A stretch of DNA of 13,164 nucleotides from an uncultured Oscillospiraceae bacterium (GTDB lineage: Bacteria; Bacillota; Clostridia; Oscillospirales; Acutalibacteraceae). A program made the translations under genes and the position numbers. Below are positions 1-8,167 of the stretch, piece after piece (position 1 is the stretch's first letter; the number at the start of each line of letters is the position of its first letter). The notes beneath the pieces are model-generated. The model was not told the DNA's origin, searched no databases, and was given only the letters and a program-made list of their open reading frames with translations. The stretch lies in NCBI GenBank assembly GCA_902489335.1, contig CABTZO010000027.1:1-13164 (forward strand). The letters are read 5' to 3'.

Positions 1-1
1 A

Positions 2-1201
2 CGCAGAGCCGACGTGTCTCAAGCTGGGGAAAGGGAAAACAGTGATGATATTGAAGATTTTTCCAAGAAGAAGACGGCATACGAAAAAGAAATAATCGGT
101 TTGGAAAAAGAAATCGAGAATAAGAATTACTTGCTCGAGAGTCTCAACTCTTCTGCAGAAAACAGCAAGCAAAAACTCTCAAAGCTCTATGAAAATAAAG
201 AACAGATTTTATCTCAAATAGAGAAATTCAACTCTTATAAGGAAGAGTTGAAACAAAAGATTTTGAATACCGATGAAAAAATTCTTTCCGACAACAATGA
301 AATTGAGACAATTTTAAGCAAGTCTTCTGATTTTGAGAAAAACATTACAAGTCACAGAATTGAACAAAAGTCGCAAATGGAGGAGAGAGAAAAAATCACC
401 GGAGAGCTTGCGAGACTTCGAGAAAAACTCTCAAACGAAAAAGAAAACTACGAAGAAATGAACTCCAATTTATTCGAAGAATACAATTTGACAGTAGCCG
501 GGGCAATGAAGGAAGCAAAGAAAATTGACAATATCAGTGCCGCACAGCTTCAAATCAGCCTTATCAAAGGAAAAATAAAAAAACTCGGCAATATAAATGT
601 AGCAGCAATCGAAGAATTTAAAGAACTTGAAGAGAGATACAAAGAATATACAAAACAGATAGAAGATATCGAAAAAGCCAAAACGAAACTTTTGAAACTC
701 AGCAGAGACCTCACAAAAACTATGACGCATAGGTTCAAAACCGAATTTGAAAAAATCAACAAAGCGTTTCAAAAAGTGTTTGCCGAACTGTTTTCAGGCG
801 GGCATGCAAAACTTGAAATTGAAGACGAAGAAGATATCTTAGAGAGCAACATAAATATAAGTGTTCAGCCACCCGGAAAAAATGTTCAAAGTATCAGCTT
901 GCTTTCCGGCGGAGAAAAGGGATTTGCCGCAATCTGCCTTTTGTTTGCCATCTTAAAAGTAAGTCCGGCTCCGTTTTGTATCTTTGATGAAGTTGAAGCG
1001 GCGTTGGATGACGTCAATGTTTCAAAATTTGCATCATATGTGCGCAAAATGTCTGATGAAACTCAGTTTATTTTGATAACGCACCGTCGCGGAACAATGG
1101 AAGAATCGGACAGACTTTACGGTGTTACAATGGAAGAAGAGGGTGTATCAAAACTTCTTTTGATGGACTTAAAAGAAATTGAAAATAGAATAAATATTTA
1201 G
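2..1201 (+). CDS. smc: Chromosome segregation protein SMC, C-terminal part (5' truncated by window edge)
   Basis: The frame is open to the left edge, so the start lies outside; the GTG at 14 is internal. About 399 residues are visible, against roughly 1,190 in the whole family protein. They cover the second half of the returning coiled coil (up to about residue 260 counted from 14, rich in E, K, L and N) and the C-terminal ATPase half-domain. The ABC signature LSGGE lies at 902-916. The Walker B segment FCIFDEVEAALDD and a D-loop/H-loop stretch ending ILITHRRGTMEE follow. SMC dimers bind ScpA and ScpB and organise newly replicated DNA on the nucleoid. The signature continues KGF where many SMCs have RAL, a small deviation. 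The TAG stop runs straight into the ftsY ribosome binding site (TAGGAGG), so smc and ftsY are almost certainly cotranscribed. Identity is very sure. Confidence 0.97.
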   Translation, partial: RRADVSQAGERENSDDIEDFSKKKTAYEKEIIGLEKEIENKNYLLESLNSSAENSKQKLSKLYENKEQILSQIEKFNSYKEELKQKILNTDEKILSDNNEIETILSKSSDFEKNITSHRIEQKSQMEEREKITGELARLREKLSNEKENYEEMNSNLFEEYNLTVAGAMKEAKKIDNISAAQLQISLIKGKIKKLGNINVAAIEEFKELEERYKEYTKQIEDIEKAKTKLLKLSRDLTKTMTHRFKTEFEKINKAFQKVFAELFSGGHAKLEIEDEEDILESNINISVQPPGKNVQSISLLSGGEKGFAAICLLFAILKVSPAPFCIFDEVEAALDDVNVSKFASYVRKMSDETQFILITHRRGTMEESDRLYGVTMEEEGVSKLLLMDLKEIENRINI

Positions 1202-1205
1202 GAGG
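1201..1205 (+). promoter_or_regulatory. Ribosome binding site of ftsY overlapping the smc stop codon
   Basis: GGAGG begins on the last base of the smc TAG stop. It is 3 nt from the ATG at 1209 but 6 nt from the ATG at 1212. Normal spacing favours 1212 as the real start. Confidence 0.8.
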
Positions 1206-1211
1206 TAAATG

Positions 1212-2231
1212 ATGGGAATTTTTAATGAAAAAGTTAATTTTGGTCTCAAAAAAACAAGAGATAATTTAAAAAACAACATAGACGATGTTTTAGATACATT
1301 TGAAGAAATAGAAGACGATTTATATGATGAACTTACAGAAATCTTAATTGTAAGCGATGTTGGTGCATATACCTCTCAAAAAATTATTGATCGTGTCAAA
1401 CAACTCGTTAAAGAGAGAGGATTAAAGGATAAAAATCAAGTTAAGGAAGTAATTGAGGAAGTAATAACCGATATTCTCGGACCCGATGAAAAAATCGATT
1501 TTGTAACTGTTCCCGCAGTAATTTTGGTTATAGGTGTAAACGGGGTCGGTAAAACAACAACAATCGGTAAAATGGCAGCTTATTTTGAGTCTCAGGGAAA
1601 AAAGGTCATTTTGGGTGCGGCGGATACTTTCAGAGCGGCGGCTATCGATCAGCTCGGCGAGTGGGCAAAGAGAGCCGGAGTTGATATGGTTAAACAGGCT
1701 GAAGGCTCTGATCCGGCGGCTGTAGTCTTCGATACCGTTACAGCGGGTAAAAGCAGAAACGCAGATATTATAATCTGTGATACGGCGGGAAGACTTCATA
1801 ATAAGAAAAATTTAATGGACGAATTAAGTAAAATCTACAAGGTTATTGACAGAGAACTTCCTTATTCGGACAGAGAAATTTTCCTTGTATTAGACGCAAC
1901 AACGGGTCAAAATGCAGTCAATCAAGCAAAAGAATTCATGCAGGTTGCCGAAATCAGCGGAATAGTTTTGACTAAATTGGACGGCACCGCAAAGGGCGGA
2001 ATAGTTTTGACTATCCGAGATGAACTCAATTTACCTGTAAAATTTATAGGCGTCGGAGAAAAAATTGATGACATGCTTCCTTTCAGCTCAACGGCTTTTG
2101 CAAAGAGTCTTTTCAATGAAGATGAAACAATCGAAGAGCTTACGAAAGAGGAAAGCGACCAAACAGAAGAAGAAAAAGAAGAAACAGTCGAAAAGAAAAA
2201 GAAATTTTCGTTTAAAGATTTATTCAGATAG
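1212..2231 (+). CDS. ftsY: Signal recognition particle receptor FtsY
   Basis: FtsY is the SRP-type GTPase that docks ribosome-nascent chain-SRP complexes at the membrane translocon. Numbered from the ATG at 1209, a helical N domain (about 5-90) precedes the G domain. The G domain shows the P-loop GVNGVGKTTT (109-118), the ADTFRAAAIDQL motif (138-149), DTAGR (191-195), TKLDG (255-259) and GVGEKIDDMLPF (281-292). Two ATGs lie in tandem; I choose 1212 because GGAGG is 6 nt upstream, giving 339 residues. The N-terminal acidic A domain found in some FtsYs is absent. Instead the protein ends in an unusual tail of about 36 residues, first acidic and then basic (KKKKFSFKDLFR). It lies directly behind smc, a common clostridial arrangement. 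Confidence 0.97.
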   Translation: MGIFNEKVNFGLKKTRDNLKNNIDDVLDTFEEIEDDLYDELTEILIVSDVGAYTSQKIIDRVKQLVKERGLKDKNQVKEVIEEVITDILGPDEKIDFVTVPAVILVIGVNGVGKTTTIGKMAAYFESQGKKVILGAADTFRAAAIDQLGEWAKRAGVDMVKQAEGSDPAAVVFDTVTAGKSRNADIIICDTAGRLHNKKNLMDELSKIYKVIDRELPYSDREIFLVLDATTGQNAVNQAKEFMQVAEISGIVLTKLDGTAKGGIVLTIRDELNLPVKFIGVGEKIDDMLPFSSTAFAKSLFNEDETIEELTKEESDQTEEEKEETVEKKKKFSFKDLFR

Positions 2232-2238
2232 GTAAGTT

Positions 2239-2835
2239 ATGACTGATTTATTGCTTGCAAGTTCAAATGAAAATAAAAAAAGAGAATTCAATCAAATATT
2301 AAAAAAAGTTGGTTTTAATGTTATTACGCCTGATGATATCAATTTAGATATCAGCGGAATCGTTGAAGATGCGGAGACGTTCAAGGGAAATGCTTTTATT
2401 AAAGCCGATTATTTGAGAAAAAAGACATCTCTTCCCGTAATTGCCGATGATTCCGGACTGGTTGTCGATGCGCTTTCGGGCGCACCCGGGGTTTATTCTG
2501 CAAGATATGCGGGGCCTGATAAAAATAATGAAGACAACATAAGAAAACTTTTGAAAAATCTGGAGGGCGTAGAGCAAGACAAGAGAACTGCACATTTTGT
2601 CTGTGCTCTCTGTATGCTTTTCACAAACGGAGAAAAAATAGAAGTTCAAGGAGAAGTTTCGGGTAAAATTACTTTTGAAAAACGTGGAGAATCCGGATTT
2701 GGATATGATCCGGTTTTCCTGTATGATGACAATAAAACTTTTGCACAGATGTCTTCGGACGAAAAAAATGAAATCTCACACAGAAAAGTTGCGCTTAATA
2801 AACTTCTTGAAAAATTAAAGGAGAAAAAGTCTTGA
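2239..2835 (+). CDS. rdgB: Non-canonical purine NTP pyrophosphatase (dITP/XTP), Ham1/RdgB family
   Basis: The enzyme hydrolyses ITP, dITP and XTP to the monophosphate plus pyrophosphate, keeping deaminated purines out of DNA and RNA. The 198 residues match the family's usual length. Visible family motifs are the N-terminal LLLASSNENKKREF (phosphate-binding SxNxxK type), ADDSGLVVDALSGAPGVYSARYAG (69-92, with the catalytic Asp pair 70-71), GFGYDPVF (153-160) and SHR (180-182). The start at 2239 lies 7 nt behind the ftsY stop and has only a weak ribosome binding site, suggesting translational coupling. Its TGA stop overlaps the TTG start of nadD by 4 nt. Confidence 0.96.
   Translation: MTDLLLASSNENKKREFNQILKKVGFNVITPDDINLDISGIVEDAETFKGNAFIKADYLRKKTSLPVIADDSGLVVDALSGAPGVYSARYAGPDKNNEDNIRKLLKNLEGVEQDKRTAHFVCALCMLFTNGEKIEVQGEVSGKITFEKRGESGFGYDPVFLYDDNKTFAQMSSDEKNEISHRKVALNKLLEKLKEKKS
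2817..2834 (+). promoter_or_regulatory. Ribosome binding site and TTG start of nadD
   Basis: AAAGGAG at 2817-2823 lies 8 nt before a TTG at 2832. This supports the TTG as the true start, and the protein then begins directly with the family's first strand KIGLFGGSF. Confidence 0.8.
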
Positions 2836-3455
2836 AAATCGGTCTTTTTGGAGGAAGTTTTAATCCGCCGCATTTGGGCCACAGAAAATTGGCTTTGGAA
2901 TACATTAAAGCTTACAACCCCGATTTAATGATGATAATGCCTTCCGGAATTCCTCCTCATAAAAAAAACAAAGTTATTGAAGGTGCTTGTCCTGCCGACA
3001 GGCTTGAGATGTGTAAACTTAATTTCAATTTTGAAGATAAAAACATCAATACTGTTGTTTCTGATTTTGAAATTACAAGAGATAAAAAAAGTTATACTAT
3101 CGACACCTTGAATTATTTATTTTATGAATATAAGAATTTGCAGGTGGATTTGATAGTCGGATCAGATATGGCTCTGTCTTTTGACAGTTGGAAAGATTAT
3201 GAGAAAATATTTTCTCTGGTAACTTTGATTGGGGCTTCAAGGAGAGAAGACGGTGATTTATTTAGAAAAGAAATGACAAAAAAATTTGGAAAAGAAGTCA
3301 AAAACGGTAAGATTAAATTTTTAGACTTTGATCCGATTAAAATAAGTTCTTCAAAACTCCGAGAAATGATATCGAAGAATGACGAAAAATCAGCGAAATA
3401 TTTGCAAAAAAATGTATATGACTATATTATAAGTCGAGGTTTATATGCCAAATGA
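2832..3455 (+). CDS. nadD: Nicotinate-nucleotide adenylyltransferase
   Basis: It joins nicotinate mononucleotide and ATP to make deamido-NAD, a cytosolic step of NAD synthesis. The 207 residues carry the nucleotidyltransferase signature GGSFNPPHLGH (7-17), a PSGIPPHKK substrate loop (37-45), SYTIDTL (87-93), an IVGSDMALSFDSWKDYE segment (108-124) and the C-terminal ISSSKLRE motif (171-178, family form ISST.IR). The TTG start is supported by a well-placed AAAGGAG. It overlaps rdgB by 4 nt and yqeK by 11 nt. The order nadD-yqeK-rsfS is conserved in Bacillus and many Clostridia, which supports the assignment. Confidence 0.96.
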   Translation: MKIGLFGGSFNPPHLGHRKLALEYIKAYNPDLMMIMPSGIPPHKKNKVIEGACPADRLEMCKLNFNFEDKNINTVVSDFEITRDKKSYTIDTLNYLFYEYKNLQVDLIVGSDMALSFDSWKDYEKIFSLVTLIGASRREDGDLFRKEMTKKFGKEVKNGKIKFLDFDPIKISSSKLREMISKNDEKSAKYLQKNVYDYIISRGLYAK

Positions 3456-4029
3456 AAATCAAATAATTGAAATACTTGGGAAAAAACTTACAAACAAAAG
3501 ATTAAATCATTCATTGATGGTTGCAAAAGCTGCAAGGACTCTTGCAAAACAATATAATGTAGATTCTGAAAAAGCTTATAAAGCCGGACTTTTACATGAT
3601 GTAATGAAGAATGAAAGCAGGGAAAATCAGCTAAGAGAAATAAAGCTTGCGGGAATTGAACTTGAAGATGATGAGCTTGAAAACGATAAACTTTTACATG
3701 CACCTGCCGGTGCTGCATATGTAATAAATAATATGGAAGAAAGAGACAAGGATCTTATAAACGCCATAAGATACCACACGACCGGCAGGAGACAAATGTC
3801 TCAATTGGAAAAAATCGTCTATGTAGCAGATTTAATAAGTGCCGACAGAACTTATGATGATGTGGAAGTTGTGAGACAAAAGGCAAAAAAATCATTGGAT
3901 CAAGCGATTTTTTACATTATATCTTTTCAAATATCCTATCTCGCACAAAACAGTATGTTTATCGGAAAAAACACTGTTGACTTATATAATGAAATGTTAA
4001 AGGAGTTTTACAGATTAAATGACAAGTAA
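3445..4029 (+). CDS. yqeK: HD-domain bis(5'-nucleosyl)-tetraphosphatase (symmetrical), YqeK family
   Basis: The family hydrolyses diadenosine tetraphosphate symmetrically to two ADP in Firmicutes. The HD-superfamily metal ligands are visible: His22 (NHSLMVA), the pair His51-Asp52 (LLHDVMKN), His85, His111 (RYHTTG) and Asp129 (YVADLISADR). The 194 residues fit the family. The start at 3445 lies inside the end of nadD (11-nt overlap), with GAGG at 3436-3439, 5 nt upstream. It in turn overlaps rsfS by 11 nt. The position between nadD and rsfS is the usual one for this gene. Confidence 0.94.
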   Translation: MPNENQIIEILGKKLTNKRLNHSLMVAKAARTLAKQYNVDSEKAYKAGLLHDVMKNESRENQLREIKLAGIELEDDELENDKLLHAPAGAAYVINNMEERDKDLINAIRYHTTGRRQMSQLEKIVYVADLISADRTYDDVEVVRQKAKKSLDQAIFYIISFQISYLAQNSMFIGKNTVDLYNEMLKEFYRLNDK

Positions 4030-4369
4030 AGACAAAGCAATAAAAATAGCGAATATTTTAGATACTAAAAAGGGTGAAGATATATCTTTGCTCGATTTGA
4101 CTTCTGTTTCCGACCTTGCAGATCATTTTGTTATCTGCACCGCAATGAGTAAAAACCATGTTAAAGCGTTAATCGATGAAGTTGAGTTTGAACTTGAAAA
4201 AATCGATATTAAGCCTAATACTAAGTCTTATAAAGCTGATGATTGGCAGGTTATAGATTATTTTGACGTCTTGGTTCATGTGTTCACCGAAGAAAGTCGT
4301 GCAAAATATGATTTGGAAGATGTTTGGAAAGAAGCAAAGAAAATTAAAATAGGTGATGACAATGAGTAA
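4019..4369 (+). CDS. rsfS: Ribosome silencing factor RsfS
   Basis: RsfS binds ribosomal protein uL14 on the 50S subunit and blocks subunit joining, slowing translation in nutrient shortage. The 116 residues show the family core: DISLLDLTSVSDLADHFVICT (20-40), a following SKNHVKALIDEVE helix, DDWQVIDYFDVLVHVF (about 73-88) and a C-terminal YDLEDVW motif. Most homologues have DYGDV where this protein has DYFDV. The ATG lies within the end of yqeK. The nearest ribosome binding site, AGGAG at 4001-4005, is a rather distant 13 nt away, so translation may depend partly on ribosomes finishing yqeK. Confidence 0.95.
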   Translation: MTSKDKAIKIANILDTKKGEDISLLDLTSVSDLADHFVICTAMSKNHVKALIDEVEFELEKIDIKPNTKSYKADDWQVIDYFDVLVHVFTEESRAKYDLEDVWKEAKKIKIGDDNE

Positions 4370-6767
4370 CTATGATTTCAAAAAAGTTGAAAAAAAATGG
4401 CAGGATTATTGGGATAAAACCGGAGTGTTTTACGCAAAAGATGATCCAAGTTTGCCAAAATTTTATGCTCTTGTTGAATTCCCGTATCCGTCGGGACAAG
4501 GACTTCATGTAGGTCACCCGAGATCCTACACGGCTCTGGATGTCGTTGCAAGAAAAAAGCGCTTGCAGGGATACAATGTTCTGTATCCTATGGGCTTTGA
4601 TTCTTTCGGTTTACCGACAGAAAACTATGCAATCAAAAACAATATTCATCCTGCCGTTGTAACCGAAAAAAACATCGAAAATTTCAGAAGACAGCTAAAA
4701 TCTCTCGGTTTTTCTTTTGACTGGAGTCGTGAAGTCATAACATCCGACCCATCATATTACAAATGGACTCAGTGGATATTTTTACAGATGTTCAAACATG
4801 GGCTTGCCTATAAAAAAGAAATGAATGTAAACTGGTGCACCGGTTGTAAATGTGTTCTTGCAAATGAAGAAGTTGTAAACGGTGTATGCGAAAGATGCGG
4901 AAGCTCTGTCGTGCATAAGGTTAAGAGTCAGTGGATGCTTAAAATAACAGAATATGCCGACCGTCTTATAGATGATTTGGACGAGCTTGATTATATTGAC
5001 AGAGTTAAGATTCAACAAAAAAATTGGATAGGCAGAAGTTACGGCGCAGAAGTTAAGTTTAAAGCCTATGACGGCTCCGATATAGTCGTATTCACAACAA
5101 GACCCGATACTCTTTTCGGAGCAACCTATATGGTTCTTGCTCCCGAACATAAATTTGTGGATCAGTGGAAAAAAGATATAACGAACTTCGATGAAGTTGA
5201 AAAATACAGACAAGAATGTTTGAAAAAATCGGATTTTGAAAGAACGGAGCTTGTTCATGATAAGACCGGAGTCAAACTTGAGGGAATATATGCGATAAAT
5301 CCTGTAAACGAAAGCAAAATTCCCGTTTTCATTTCCGACTATGTTTTGTCAACTTACGGAACGGGTGCGATTATGTCTGTTCCCGCTCATGATGACAGAG
5401 ACTATGATTTTGCCAAGAAATTTAATCTTCCCATTATTCAGGTGGTCAGCGGCGGAGATATCGAAAACAAAGCACATACTTCCTGTAATGACGGTGTAAT
5501 GATGAATTCCGGATTTTTAGACGGTCTTACGGTTGATGAAGCGAAAGAAAAAATAACTCAGTTTTTAACTGAAACGGGTAAAGGCGAAAAGAAGACAAAT
5601 TATAAACTTCGTGACTGGATTTTTTCTCGTCAAAGATATTGGGGAGAGCCTATTCCCATGGTTTATTGTGAAAAATGCGGATATGTTCCCGTTCCTGAAA
5701 GTGAACTTCCTATTGTTTTGCCCGATGTAGAAAGCTATGAGCCGACGGATAACGGGGAATCACCTCTTGCAAAGATTGATTCATTTGTAAATACAAAATG
5801 TCCAAAATGCGGTGCCGATGCAAAAAGAGAAACCGACACAATGCCACAGTGGGCGGGTTCTTCATGGTATTATCTCAGATATTGCGATTCTCATAATGAT
5901 AAAGAACTTGCAAGTGCAGACTCGCTTAAATATTGGATGAATGTCGATTGGTATAACGGTGGTATGGAACATACCACTTTGCACCTGCTTTACAGCAGAT
6001 TTTGGCATAAATTTCTCTATGATATAGGAGTTGTTAACACAAAAGAGCCGTATCAGAAGAGAACGAGCCATGGAATGCTCTTGGGCGAAGACGGTCAAAA
6101 AATGTCTAAATCAAGGGGAAATGTTGTAAATCCCGATGATATAATAAACGAATTTGGAGCTGATACACTCAGACTCTATGAAATGTTTATCGGAGATTTT
6201 GAAAAGGCGGCACCCTGGAATACATCAAGTATTAAAGGCTGCAAAAGATTTTTGGATAAAGTATATGGTCTTAAAGATTTAATCGTCGACAAAGACAGTT
6301 ACAATCTTGATTCTTCGATGCATAAGACAATTAAGAAAGTTACCGAAGATATAAACAGCTTAAAAAATAATACCGCTATTGCAAGCCTTATGACTTTGGT
6401 AAACGATTTTTACAACAATAAAGGCGTCACAAAGGCTGAATTTAAGACCCTGATTATTCTTTTAAATCCATTTGCACCTCATTTGACAGAGGAGCTTTGG
6501 CAAGAAGCCGGATTTGAACAGACTTTGTCGGAATCCGCAACTTGGCCCGAATATGATGAGTCTAAGTGCAAGGAAGAAGAAATCACCATGCCCGTTCAAA
6601 TCAACGGTAAAATAAGAGAAAAAATCTTAATCTCACCTGAGGCAAGTGAAGATGAAGTTTTTGAAGCTGTATTAAACAGTGAAAAGATTAAAACAATGCT
6701 TGAAGGCAAAGAGATTGTTAAAAAGATTTTTGTTAAGGGTAAGATTATAAACATAGTCATTAAGTGA
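4362..6767 (+). CDS. leuS: Leucyl-tRNA synthetase (bacterial class Ia)
   Basis: It charges tRNA-Leu with leucine in the cytosol and edits mischarged tRNA. Numbered from 4362, it has the HIGH-type motif HVGH (49-52), a CxxC...CxxC zinc-binding segment (159-179), the CP1 editing domain with TTRPDTLFGATYMVLAPEH and GTGAIMSVPAHDDRDYDFA, a second cysteine-knuckle pair after the editing domain, and KMSKS (580-584) at 6099-6113. An anticodon-binding helical region and a C-terminal tRNA-binding domain follow. I start it at ATG 4362 because GGTGA at 4352-4356 is then 5 nt away; upstream GTG 4353 and ATG 4356 would overlap that site. This gives 801 residues, normal for the family, and an 8-nt overlap with rsfS. 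A tRNA-Leu gene lies at the right end of the window. Confidence 0.97.
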   Translation: MSNYDFKKVEKKWQDYWDKTGVFYAKDDPSLPKFYALVEFPYPSGQGLHVGHPRSYTALDVVARKKRLQGYNVLYPMGFDSFGLPTENYAIKNNIHPAVVTEKNIENFRRQLKSLGFSFDWSREVITSDPSYYKWTQWIFLQMFKHGLAYKKEMNVNWCTGCKCVLANEEVVNGVCERCGSSVVHKVKSQWMLKITEYADRLIDDLDELDYIDRVKIQQKNWIGRSYGAEVKFKAYDGSDIVVFTTRPDTLFGATYMVLAPEHKFVDQWKKDITNFDEVEKYRQECLKKSDFERTELVHDKTGVKLEGIYAINPVNESKIPVFISDYVLSTYGTGAIMSVPAHDDRDYDFAKKFNLPIIQVVSGGDIENKAHTSCNDGVMMNSGFLDGLTVDEAKEKITQFLTETGKGEKKTNYKLRDWIFSRQRYWGEPIPMVYCEKCGYVPVPESELPIVLPDVESYEPTDNGESPLAKIDSFVNTKCPKCGADAKRETDTMPQWAGSSWYYLRYCDSHNDKELASADSLKYWMNVDWYNGGMEHTTLHLLYSRFWHKFLYDIGVVNTKEPYQKRTSHGMLLGEDGQKMSKSRGNVVNPDDIINEFGADTLRLYEMFIGDFEKAAPWNTSSIKGCKRFLDKVYGLKDLIVDKDSYNLDSSMHKTIKKVTEDINSLKNNTAIASLMTLVNDFYNNKGVTKAEFKTLIILLNPFAPHLTEELWQEAGFEQTLSESATWPEYDESKCKEEEITMPVQINGKIREKILISPEASEDEVFEAVLNSEKIKTMLEGKEIVKKIFVKGKIINIVIK

Positions 6768-6774
6768 GGTTATG

Positions 6775-7839
6775 ATGTCGGGATTATTAAAAAACTTGAG
6801 AATGGGAAGCAATGAACTTGCTTTGTGGGGTGCTAAAAACAAAGATAATATTATTTTTGGCGTTTTAATTATTCTTATATTTTCAATAATATTACCGATA
6901 TTATTGCATCTGTTTGTTGGACTAATAAAAAAGTTACTCAAAAAGCAAAAACTCGGAATAGCGGGAATACAAAGGAAAATCGAATTTCCCATTTACTCAC
7001 TGTTAGTTTTTACAGGTCTGTATATCGGCTGTAAAACTATGAAGTTTCCGCCTAAAATAGACAGCTTCTTAGATGTTTTATATAAAATTGTATTAATCTG
7101 TATTTTCTCTTGGATTTTATCTAATTTATCCAGCTATGTTGTAAGACCTTTGCTTAAAAATACAAGCGTAATGAGTGAAACAACGGTAATCTTTGCTTCT
7201 AATTTTCTTAAAATTATAATTATTATAATCGCTACGGTTATGATAATTTCTGAACTCGGTTACAATATAAACGGTATTATAACCGGCTTGGGACTTGGAG
7301 GTTTGACCTTATCTCTTGCGGCGAAGAGCACGGCGCAAAATTTCTTTGCTTCGTTTTCAATCGCTTCGGATCAACCTTTCGCAATCGGTGACCTTATAAA
7401 GACGTCTTTTATTGAAGGAACGGTTGAGGATATAAATATGAAAAGCACAAAAATCAGAACAAACTATGGAACGCTTGCGACAGTACCCAATTCCATGCTC
7501 TCTGAGAATGTAATAATTAATCTTTCAAGGTTCAATCATCGTCAGGTTCAAAAAGAGATTGTCGTCAACAGGGAAACATCGCATGAGATTTTAGAACAGG
7601 CGATAAGTAAAATCAAAGAAGCGATTTCAAGCACAAAATCGACGGAGGATATTTCTGTCGGCGTTGCGGGGTTTGACGAAAACGGAATAAAAATCGGAAT
7701 AATTTATTACATAACAGAAAAATCAACAGACGAATATTTGAATTTGCAGAGTGAAATAAATTTAAAAATAAAAGATGTACTCGAAAAATTTGAAATTAAA
7801 CAGAGCAAAACGGTTGTTGATATAAATTCAAAACAATAG
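6775..7839 (+). CDS. Small-conductance mechanosensitive channel, MscS family
   Basis: MscS-type channels open under membrane tension and release solutes on osmotic downshift. From the ATG at 6775 (354 residues), hydrophobic segments lie at about 26-50, 72-88, 102-124 and 139-160. A glycine/alanine-rich pore helix typical of MscS follows (INGIITGLGLGGLTLSLAAK, about 165-184), and then the beta-domain sequence (QPFAIGDLIK, GTVEDINMKSTKIRT, VPNSMLSENVI). The cytoplasmic alpha/beta domain is complete. Two ATGs are in tandem; GAGG at 6766-6769 is 5 nt from 6775 and only 2 nt from 6772. It follows leuS by 7 nt and ends the operon before a terminator. It has more predicted N-terminal membrane helices than E. 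coli MscS, so it belongs to a larger MscS-like subfamily that I cannot name. Confidence 0.93.
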   Translation: MSGLLKNLRMGSNELALWGAKNKDNIIFGVLIILIFSIILPILLHLFVGLIKKLLKKQKLGIAGIQRKIEFPIYSLLVFTGLYIGCKTMKFPPKIDSFLDVLYKIVLICIFSWILSNLSSYVVRPLLKNTSVMSETTVIFASNFLKIIIIIIATVMIISELGYNINGIITGLGLGGLTLSLAAKSTAQNFFASFSIASDQPFAIGDLIKTSFIEGTVEDINMKSTKIRTNYGTLATVPNSMLSENVIINLSRFNHRQVQKEIVVNRETSHEILEQAISKIKEAISSTKSTEDISVGVAGFDENGIKIGIIYYITEKSTDEYLNLQSEINLKIKDVLEKFEIKQSKTVVDINSKQ

Positions 7840-7850
7840 ATAACATAAAG

Positions 7851-7884
7851 AAGACCTTAGATTGTAAATTTAAGGTCTTTTATT
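7851..7884 (+). terminator. Intrinsic terminator after the smc-to-mscS block
   Basis: A perfect 9-bp stem, AAGACCTTA (7851-7859) with TAAGGTCTT (7871-7879), has an 11-nt loop. A T-rich tract follows (7878-7888). It lies 11 nt behind the mscS stop. Confidence 0.88.
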
Positions 7885-7900
7885 ATTTGAAATCTAATAG

Positions 7901-7926
7901 CCCAGGGATTAATAATCCCGGGCTAC
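7901..7926 (-). repeat. REP-like palindrome 1A with GTAG head
   Basis: Arms CCC(A)GGGATT (7901-7910) and AATCCCGGG (7914-7922) pair with one bulged A; the loop is AAT. CTAC at 7923-7926 puts a GTAG directly 5' of the hairpin on the minus strand. Confidence 0.8.
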
Positions 7927-7947
7927 CGGGGAGCGTCACCAGGACCC

Positions 7948-7958
7948 AATAATCCGGG
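7948..7958. repeat. Half palindrome in copy A
   Basis: AATAATCCGGG has the loop and 3' arm of a palindrome of this family, but the matching 5' arm is gone and no GTAG head is present. It looks like a decayed element. The counterpart in copy B is at 8143-8153. Confidence 0.5.
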
Positions 7959-7974
7959 TTTTCCACCCCCCACC

Positions 7975-7999
7975 GTAGCGGGCGATTATCAATCGCCCG
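7975..7999 (+). repeat. REP-like palindrome 2A with GTAG head
   Basis: GTAG (7975-7978) is followed by arms CGGGCGATT (7979-7987) and AATCGCCCG (7991-7999), a perfect 9-bp stem with loop ATC. It is oriented opposite to palindromes 1 and 3. Confidence 0.82.
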
Positions 8000-8049
8000 T
8001 TGCTGTATTTTTAGATTAAATATTTTAATTTATACGTAAAATAAATAAC

Positions 8050-8073
8050 GCAGGATTTATAATCCTGCACTAC
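8050..8073 (-). repeat. REP-like palindrome 3A with GTAG head
   Basis: Arms GCAGGATT (8050-8057) and AATCCTGC (8061-8068) form a perfect 8-bp stem with loop TAT. CTAC at 8070-8073 gives a minus-strand GTAG one base from the stem. Confidence 0.8.
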
Positions 8074-8097
8074 CGGGAAAGGATTTCTAAATCAGCA

Positions 8098-8122
8098 CCC
8101 GGGATTAATAATCCCGGGCTAC
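8098..8122 (-). repeat. REP-like palindrome 1B with GTAG head
   Basis: Arms CCCGGGATT (8098-8106) and AATCCCGGG (8110-8118) form a perfect 9-bp stem with loop AAT. CTAC follows at 8119-8122. Confidence 0.82.
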
Positions 8123-8142
8123 CGGGGAGCGGCATCAGGACC

Positions 8143-8153
8143 AATAATCCGGG
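8143..8153. repeat. Half palindrome in copy B
   Basis: AATAATCCGGG again lacks its 5' arm and its head. The decay is shared with copy A (7948-7958), so it predates the duplication. Confidence 0.5.
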
Positions 8154-8167
8154 TTATCTGCCCCACC

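Larger units (their letters stand above)
7901..8097. repeat. Palindrome cluster, copy A of a direct repeat
   Basis: Three GTAG-headed palindromes plus one half palindrome lie here in a fixed order, joined by AT-rich linkers. The same order recurs at 8098-8274. From the first palindrome to the CTAC of the third it measures 173 nt here and 170 nt in copy B. The two copies differ by scattered substitutions and small indels, so the duplication is not recent. No reading frame of note covers it. Confidence 0.9.

Noticed and set aside
14..16. GTG at 14 as a start codon for a short SMC-like protein.
   Set aside because: The frame is open upstream to the window edge and the following residues are mid coiled coil, so smc is simply cut by the window.
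470..772. Minus-strand Phe-rich frames opposite the smc coiled coil.
   Set aside because: They are the complement of Glu/Lys-rich coiled-coil codons, with no independent support.
4353..4361. leuS starting at GTG 4353 or ATG 4356.
   Set aside because: Both would overlap the GGTGA ribosome binding site; ATG 4362 has proper spacing and gives the usual MSNYDFKK-type N-terminus.
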